A DNA stretch of 10,449 nucleotides from Acidimicrobiaceae bacterium (lineage in GTDB: Bacteria; Actinomycetota; Acidimicrobiia; Acidimicrobiales; Salinilacustritrichaceae): NCBI GenBank assembly GCA_003476595.1, contig DMTU01000145.1, positions 1 through 10,449 on the forward strand, given 5' to 3'. A program made the position numbers and the translations under genes. This document shows, piece by piece, positions 6,990-10,449 of this stretch (within the stretch, counting starts at the first letter, position 1; the number at the start of each line of letters is the position of its first letter). The notes under the pieces are model-generated. The model searched no databases, had not been told where the DNA came from, and was given only the letters and a program-made list of their open reading frames with translations.

Positions 6990-7549
6990 TGGCCACTGCC
7001 ACCGTTCCCCGCTTCAAGTCCCGCTACGACGAGACCATCCGGGCCAAGCTCCAGAAGGACCTGGACCTGCCCAACGTCATGATGGTGCCCACGGTCGACA
7101 AGATCGTGGTCAACATGGGCGTCGGCGAAGCCGTCTCGCAAGCCTCCCTCCTCGAGGGCGCCCAGCGGGACCTGGCCACCATCACCGGCCAGAAGGCCAT
7201 CGTGACCAAGGCCAAGAAGTCCATCGCCGGCTTCAAGCTCCGCGAGGGCAACCCCATCGGCGCCAAGGTCACCCTCCGGGGCGACCGCAAGTGGGAGTTC
7301 CTCGACCGACTGATCTCGGTCGCCATCCCCCGAATCCGCGACTTCCGTGGGCTCAACCCCAACAGCTTCGACGGGAACGGGAACTACACGTTCGGCGTGA
7401 CCGAGCAGCTCATCTTCCCCGAGATCGACTACGACGCCGTCGACACCATCCGAGGGATGGACATCACGATCGTCACCACCGCACGGACCGACGCCGAGGG
7501 CAAGGCACTGCTCGACGCCTTCGGCTTCCCCTTCCGAAAGGACCGTTGA
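6989..7549 (+). CDS. rplE: 50S ribosomal protein L5
   Basis: L5 binds 5S rRNA and contacts P-site tRNA and S13. The 186 residues show the family pattern: [18 protein letters not shown] near the start, [48 protein letters not shown], the [22 protein letters not shown] loop and the C-terminal FGFPFRK. The start ATG shares its A with the rplX stop (TGATG), implying coupling. Readings from 6893 run back through rplX and are not real. Only 1 nt separates its stop from the TTG start of rpsZ. Confidence 0.98.
   Translation: MATATVPRFKSRYDETIRAKLQKDLDLPNVMMVPTVDKIVVNMGVGEAVSQASLLEGAQRDLATITGQKAIVTKAKKSIAGFKLREGNPIGAKVTLRGDRKWEFLDRLISVAIPRIRDFRGLNPNSFDGNGNYTFGVTEQLIFPEIDYDAVDTIRGMDITIVTTARTDAEGKALLDAFGFPFRKDR
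7537..7542 (+). promoter_or_regulatory. Ribosome-binding site that fixes the TTG start of rpsZ
   Basis: AAAGGA inside the end of rplE, 8 nt before the TTG at 7551. No in-frame ATG or GTG lies nearby, and the protein from TTG begins AKKALINK as in other S14 proteins of this class. Confidence 0.7.
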
Positions 7550-7550
7550 G

Positions 7551-7736
7551 TTGGCCAAGAAAGCGCTGATCAACAAGGCCAACAAGAAGCCCAAGTACAA
7601 GGTGCAGGGCTACACGCGGTGTCGCCGCTGCGGCCGTCCGCGTGCTGTCTTCCGGAAGTTCGGCCTCTGCCGCATCTGCTTCCGTGAGATGGCCCACAAC
7701 GGGGAGATCCCCGGTGTGACCAAGGCGAGCTGGTGA
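7551..7736 (+). CDS. rpsZ: 30S ribosomal protein S14, zinc-binding type
   Basis: S14 completes the head of the small subunit. This is the short form: 61 residues with Cys24, Cys27, Cys40 and Cys43 (CRRC...CRIC, CxxC-x12-CxxC), which holds a structural zinc, unlike the roughly 100-residue cysteine-free form. The C-terminal [18 protein letters not shown] is the family signature. It starts at TTG (read as Met), supported by AAAGGA 8 nt upstream; TTG is unusual among these neighbours, which use ATG. A zinc-free S14 paralogue, common in actinobacteria for zinc starvation, is not in this window. The gene is also named rpsN in many annotations. Confidence 0.97.
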   Translation: MAKKALINKANKKPKYKVQGYTRCRRCGRPRAVFRKFGLCRICFREMAHNGEIPGVTKASW

Positions 7737-7748
7737 GGTGAAGACACG

Positions 7749-8153
7749 ATGACCATGACCGACCCCATCGCCGACATGCTCACCCGCGTGCGCAACGCGA
7801 ACACGGCGAAGCACGACGACGTGTCCATGCCGTCCTCCAAGCTGAAGGAGGCGCTGGCCGAGCTGCTGAAGTCCGAGGGCTACATCCAGGACTTCCAGAC
7901 CGCCGAGCGCGCCGACAAGCCGGGCAAGATCCTGTCGATCGACATGAAGTACTCGCCTGACCGCGAGCGCACGATCACCGGCATCAAGCGCGTGTCCAAG
8001 CCGGGCCTGCGCGTCTACAAGAAGTCCGATGAGATCCCTCGCGTGCTCGGTGGCCTCGGCGTCGCCGTGCTCTCCACGTCGCAGGGCCTCATGACCGACC
8101 GGGAGGCCCGTCGCCGCAACGTCGGCGGCGAAGTCCTCTGCTACGTCTGGTAG
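7749..8153 (+). CDS. rpsH: 30S ribosomal protein S8
   Basis: S8 binds the 16S rRNA central domain; in E. coli it represses the spc operon by binding its own mRNA near rplE. The 134 residues contain [14 protein letters not shown] (5-18), [64 protein letters not shown] and GGEVLCYVW, a full-length protein. ATG 7749 is preferred over 7755 because GAGGTG (7735-7740) is 8 nt upstream. That site includes the rpsZ stop (TGAGGTG). No S8-target-like structure was identified in the rplE region by eye. Confidence 0.99.
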   Translation: MTMTDPIADMLTRVRNANTAKHDDVSMPSSKLKEALAELLKSEGYIQDFQTAERADKPGKILSIDMKYSPDRERTITGIKRVSKPGLRVYKKSDEIPRVLGGLGVAVLSTSQGLMTDREARRRNVGGEVLCYVW

Positions 8154-8162
8154 GAGCCGAAG

Positions 8163-8702
8163 ATGTCTCGCGTCGGCAAAGCACCGATCACCATCCCCTC
8201 GGGCGTCGAGGTCACCATCGGTGACGACGAGGTCACCGTGAAGGGTCCCAAGGGTCAGCTGACCCAGGACGTCCCCGGTGACATCACCCTGCGCCAGGAC
8301 GGCGACACCATCGTCGTCGAGCGCCCGGACGACTCCCGCACCAACCGCTCCCTCCACGGCCTCGTCCGCGCCCTCGTGTCCAACATGGTCCAGGGCGTCA
8401 CCAACGAGTTCACCAAGGAGCTCGAGATCATCGGCGTCGGCTACCGCGTGCTGAACTCCAGCCCGAGCTCGCTCGAGCTGGCCCTCGGCTACAGCCACAC
8501 GGTGAACTACAAGGCACCCGAGGGAATCACCTTCGAGGTCCCCGCCCCCACCCAGATCCTCGTGCGCGGCATCGACAAGCAGGCCGTCGGCCAGGCCGCC
8601 GCCGAGATCCGCGACTTCCGCAAGCCCGAGCCCTACAAGGGCAAGGGCGTCCGGTACAAGGGCGAGTACGTCATCCGCAAGGCCGGCAAGGCAGGCAAGT
8701 GA
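8163..8702 (+). CDS. rplF: 50S ribosomal protein L6
   Basis: L6 lies near the factor-binding site of the large subunit and has two similar domains. The 179 residues begin [16 protein letters not shown] and include [27 protein letters not shown] at the domain junction and the signature [22 protein letters not shown] near the C-terminus. Length is normal. The ribosome-binding site TAGGAG (8151-8156) starts at the rpsH stop codon and sits 6 nt before the ATG. Confidence 0.99.
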   Translation: MSRVGKAPITIPSGVEVTIGDDEVTVKGPKGQLTQDVPGDITLRQDGDTIVVERPDDSRTNRSLHGLVRALVSNMVQGVTNEFTKELEIIGVGYRVLNSSPSSLELALGYSHTVNYKAPEGITFEVPAPTQILVRGIDKQAVGQAAAEIRDFRKPEPYKGKGVRYKGEYVIRKAGKAGK

Positions 8703-8703
8703 C

Positions 8704-9066
8704 ATGAGCAGCATGGCCAAGAAGAAGCAGCTGGGCCGGGACCGGCGCCACCGCCGGGTCCGCAAGAAGGTCCAGGGCACCCCGCAGCGTCCCCGCCTCG
8801 CGGTGTTCCGGTCCTCGCGCCACATCGTGGCCCAGGTCATCGACGACATCGCCGGCGTGACGCTGGCGGCTGCGTCCACCCACGAGAAGGACTTCGACGG
8901 CTACGGCGGCAACGCCGACGCCGCCGCCAAGATCGGTGCCCTCGCCGCCGAGCGGGCCAAGGCCGCCGGCGTGACCAAGGTCGTCTTCGACCGGGGCGGC
9001 AACCGCTACCACGGCCGGGTCAAGGCCCTCGCCGACGCTGCCCGCGAAGCCGGGCTCGAGTTCTAG
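8704..9066 (+). CDS. rplR: 50S ribosomal protein L18
   Basis: L18 binds 5S rRNA together with L5. The 120 residues carry a basic N-terminus ([27 protein letters not shown], from 5), the HIVAQVIDD core and the C-terminal [28 protein letters not shown] typical of the family. ATG 8704, 1 nt after the rplF stop, is preferred to ATG 8713 because AAGGCAGG (8688-8695) is suitably placed 8 nt upstream. The second start would give MAKKKQ and cannot be excluded. Confidence 0.97.
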   Translation: MSSMAKKKQLGRDRRHRRVRKKVQGTPQRPRLAVFRSSRHIVAQVIDDIAGVTLAAASTHEKDFDGYGGNADAAAKIGALAAERAKAAGVTKVVFDRGGNRYHGRVKALADAAREAGLEF

Positions 9067-9096
9067 GACCCGGGTCCCGGGAAGGATCGAGAGAAC
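9066..9096 (+). promoter_or_regulatory. Largest gap in the operon, with a small palindrome, before rpsE
   Basis: The 30 nt between rplR and rpsE are the longest non-coding stretch inside the operon. They contain the 12-bp palindrome GGACCCGGGTCC (9066-9077), an overlapping 5-bp stem CCCGG/CCGGG (9069-9081) and the rpsE ribosome-binding site GAAGGA (9081-9086). The stem overlaps the first base of that site, so it could mildly tune rpsE translation. There is no T-run, so a terminator is unlikely. Confidence 0.35.
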
Positions 9097-9714
9097 ATGG
9101 CAAACGGAAACGACAACCCACGCCGCGGACGCCGGGACGAGCCCCAGGCCAACCCGCGCCAGTCCGGTGATGCCACGCTGCGCGAGTCGCGCGTCATCAA
9201 CATCAACCGCGTCGCCAAGGTCGTGAAGGGCGGTCGTCGCTTCAGCTTCACCGCGCTCGTCGTCATCGGCGACGGCAACGGCCGCGTCGGCCTCGGCTAC
9301 GGCAAGGCCAAGGAGGTGCCCCTCGCCATCCAGAAGGGCACCGAGGAGGCCCGCAAGAACCTCTTCGAGGTCCCCCTCGCCGGCGACACCATCATCCACC
9401 CGACGGTGGGCGAGCTCGGCGCCGGTCGCGTCATGCTCAAGCCCGCTGCCCCCGGTACCGGCGTCATCGCCGGTGGTGCCGCCCGCATCATCCTCGAGGA
9501 AGCCGGCATCCACGACGTGCTGTGCAAGTCGCTGGGCTCGGCCAACCACATCAACGTGGCCCGCGCCACGATCGAGGGCCTGCGTGGCCTGCGTCGTCCC
9601 GACGAGATCGCCCGCCTGCGCGGCATCCCGGCCGACACCTTCGTGCCCAAGGGTCTGCTCAACGCCTACAACGAGTCCGAGAAGCTCAAGGGCCGCGCCG
9701 GAGCCGTGTCATGA
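9097..9714 (+). CDS. rpsE: 30S ribosomal protein S5
   Basis: S5 acts in decoding fidelity and lies at the mRNA entry channel with S3 and S4. After a charged, unconserved N-terminal extension (about 1-27, rich in Arg/Asn/Asp), the double-stranded-RNA-binding-like domain shows [20 protein letters not shown] (30-49) and [21 protein letters not shown]. The C-terminal domain has [31 protein letters not shown] and then VARATIEGL. The total of 205 residues is longer than E. coli S5 (167) but usual for actinobacteria. It follows the 30-nt gap with GAAGGA 10 nt upstream and overlaps rpmD by four bases (ATGA). Confidence 0.98.
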   Translation: MANGNDNPRRGRRDEPQANPRQSGDATLRESRVININRVAKVVKGGRRFSFTALVVIGDGNGRVGLGYGKAKEVPLAIQKGTEEARKNLFEVPLAGDTIIHPTVGELGAGRVMLKPAAPGTGVIAGGAARIILEEAGIHDVLCKSLGSANHINVARATIEGLRGLRRPDEIARLRGIPADTFVPKGLLNAYNESEKLKGRAGAVS

Positions 9715-9914
9715 GCGAGGCCACGATCACCGTCACCCAGGTCCGGTCCGCCATCGGCACCAAGCCCAAGACCCGCGGCACGCTGCGGGCCCTCGGCCTC
9801 CGTGGCATCGGCCAGACCAACACCCTCCCGGACCGTCCCGAGATCCGCGGCATGATCGCCCGGGTCCCGCACCTGATCACGGTCGAAGAGTCCGTCAGCG
9901 ACGGAGGCAAGTAG
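9711..9914 (+). CDS. rpmD: 50S ribosomal protein L30
   Basis: L30 is a small 23S/5S-associated protein. The 67-residue sequence has the family pattern [55 protein letters not shown] across residues 6-60 and a short polar tail. The start ATG overlaps the rpsE stop (ATGA), so translation is probably coupled. It lies 4 nt before rplO. L30 is missing in some bacteria, but it is intact here. Confidence 0.97.
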   Translation: MSEATITVTQVRSAIGTKPKTRGTLRALGLRGIGQTNTLPDRPEIRGMIARVPHLITVEESVSDGGK

Positions 9915-9918
9915 CTCC

Positions 9919-10410
9919 ATGTACAAGATCCACGACCTCCAGCCCCCCGAGGGCTCCAACCGGCGTCGCAAGCGCGTCGGCCGAGGCATCGGCGGCAAGG
10001 GCGGCAAGACCGCCGGCCGCGGCACCAAGGGCCAGAAGGCGCGCAACACCGTGCCGATGGGCTTCGAGGGTGGCCAGATGCCCCTCTACATGCGCGTGCC
10101 GAAGCGCCGGGGCTTCAACAACCCCTTCCGCGTCGAGTACCAGGCCATCAACCTGGACACGCTCAGCGAGTCCGGCCTCACCGACATCACCCCCGAGGCG
10201 CTCCACGCCAAGGGCCTGGTCCGCAAGGGCGCCCTGGTGAAGATCCTCGGTCGCGGCGAGGTCAGCGCTGCGCTGAACGTCACCGCCCACAAGTTCTCGG
10301 CGTCGGCTGCCGAAGCCATCACCGCCGCGGGCGGTACGGTCGAGACCCGGCCCCTGCCGTGGGGCGATCGTCGTCCGCCGGCCAAGGGCAACCAGTTCAC
10401 CAACCGCTGA
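9919..10410 (+). CDS. rplO: 50S ribosomal protein L15
   Basis: L15 is a late-assembly large-subunit protein that threads deep into 23S rRNA. The 163 residues begin with the glycine/arginine-rich extended segment RRRKRVGRGIGGKGGKTAGRGTKGQKAR (15-42), then GFEGGQMPLYMRVPKRRGFNN (48-68) and the globular C-terminal domain (VKILGRGEV, AHKFSASAAEAITAAGGTVE). It is about 19 residues longer than E. coli L15 (144) because of a basic tail, PLPWGDRRPPAKGNQFTNR. The start follows rpmD by 4 nt with GGAGG (9903-9907) upstream. The next gene expected in this operon type is secY. Confidence 0.98.
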   Translation: MYKIHDLQPPEGSNRRRKRVGRGIGGKGGKTAGRGTKGQKARNTVPMGFEGGQMPLYMRVPKRRGFNNPFRVEYQAINLDTLSESGLTDITPEALHAKGLVRKGALVKILGRGEVSAALNVTAHKFSASAAEAITAAGGTVETRPLPWGDRRPPAKGNQFTNR

Positions 10411-10449
10411 TCCTGCCGGATCGGCTGAGCCGCCACCCCCTGGGGAGCA
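10411..10449 (+). promoter_or_regulatory. Post-rplO spacer with Shine-Dalgarno-like site for the next gene (secY expected)
   Basis: The last 39 nt hold two overlapping, mutually exclusive 4-bp stems (GCCG-GAT-CGGC at 10415-10425 and CGGC-TGA-GCCG at 10422-10432), without a T-run. They end in GGGGAG (10442-10447), placed as a ribosome-binding site for a gene starting just outside the window. That the gene is secY is inferred from conserved spc order only. Confidence 0.4.

Noticed and set aside
7473..8879. A 468-codon minus-strand frame across rpsZ to rplR
   Set aside because: Antisense to conserved genes, repetitive Asp/Leu/Val/Gly/His-rich translation, no supporting ribosome-binding site or homology.
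10415..10432. Stems after rplO considered as a transcription terminator
   Set aside because: The stems are only 4 bp, mutually exclusive and lack a T-run; a ribosome-binding site follows, so the operon most likely continues.

Overview
The window is a G+C-rich chromosomal segment dominated by one long ribosomal-protein operon on the + strand. Twenty genes run in the order rplC-rplD-rplW-rplB-rpsS-rplV-rpsC-rplP-rpmC-rpsQ-rplN-rplX-rplE-rpsZ(rpsN)-rpsH-rplF-rplR-rpsE-rpmD-rplO. This is the classic S10 block followed without a break by the spc block. The high G+C, the Actinobacteria-type L3 motif (GACATP where E. coli has GQNQTP), the Cys-type (zinc) S14, and long acidic tails on L22 and S3 suggest an actinobacterium. 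An Acidimicrobiia-like lineage is my best guess from sequence feel, but this was not tested.

Layout. Positions 1-396 (minus strand) hold the 5' part of a PrmA-like (ribosomal protein L11 methyltransferase family) class I methyltransferase, cut by the window edge. Positions 472-642 (minus) hold a small 56-residue hypothetical gene. A perfect 14-bp inverted repeat lies between these two. Positions 643-991 are a divergent intergenic region of about 350 bp. It carries a plausible sigma-70-like promoter, a long 5' leader with two clear hairpins, and the rplC ribosome-binding site. From 992 to 10410 the ribosomal genes are packed at -4 to +12 nt, except for one 30-nt gap before rpsE. The last 39 nt hold no complete gene and end in a Shine-Dalgarno-like GGGGAG, where secY would normally follow.

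The genes encode large-subunit proteins (L2, L3, L4, L5, L6, L14, L15, L16, L18, L22, L23, L24, L29, L30) and small-subunit proteins (S3, S5, S8, S14, S17, S19). Tight spacing and several start/stop overlaps imply co-transcription and translational coupling for balanced synthesis.

The window is mostly ordinary core genome. The points of interest are: rpsJ (S10) is missing from its usual place ahead of rplC; rplC has its own structured leader; L22 has about 124 extra residues with an internally duplicated acidic repeat; the methyltransferase is divergent; and there are two unexplained inverted repeats on the minus-strand side. I found no mobile element, CRISPR, tRNA, rRNA or unknown multi-gene system.
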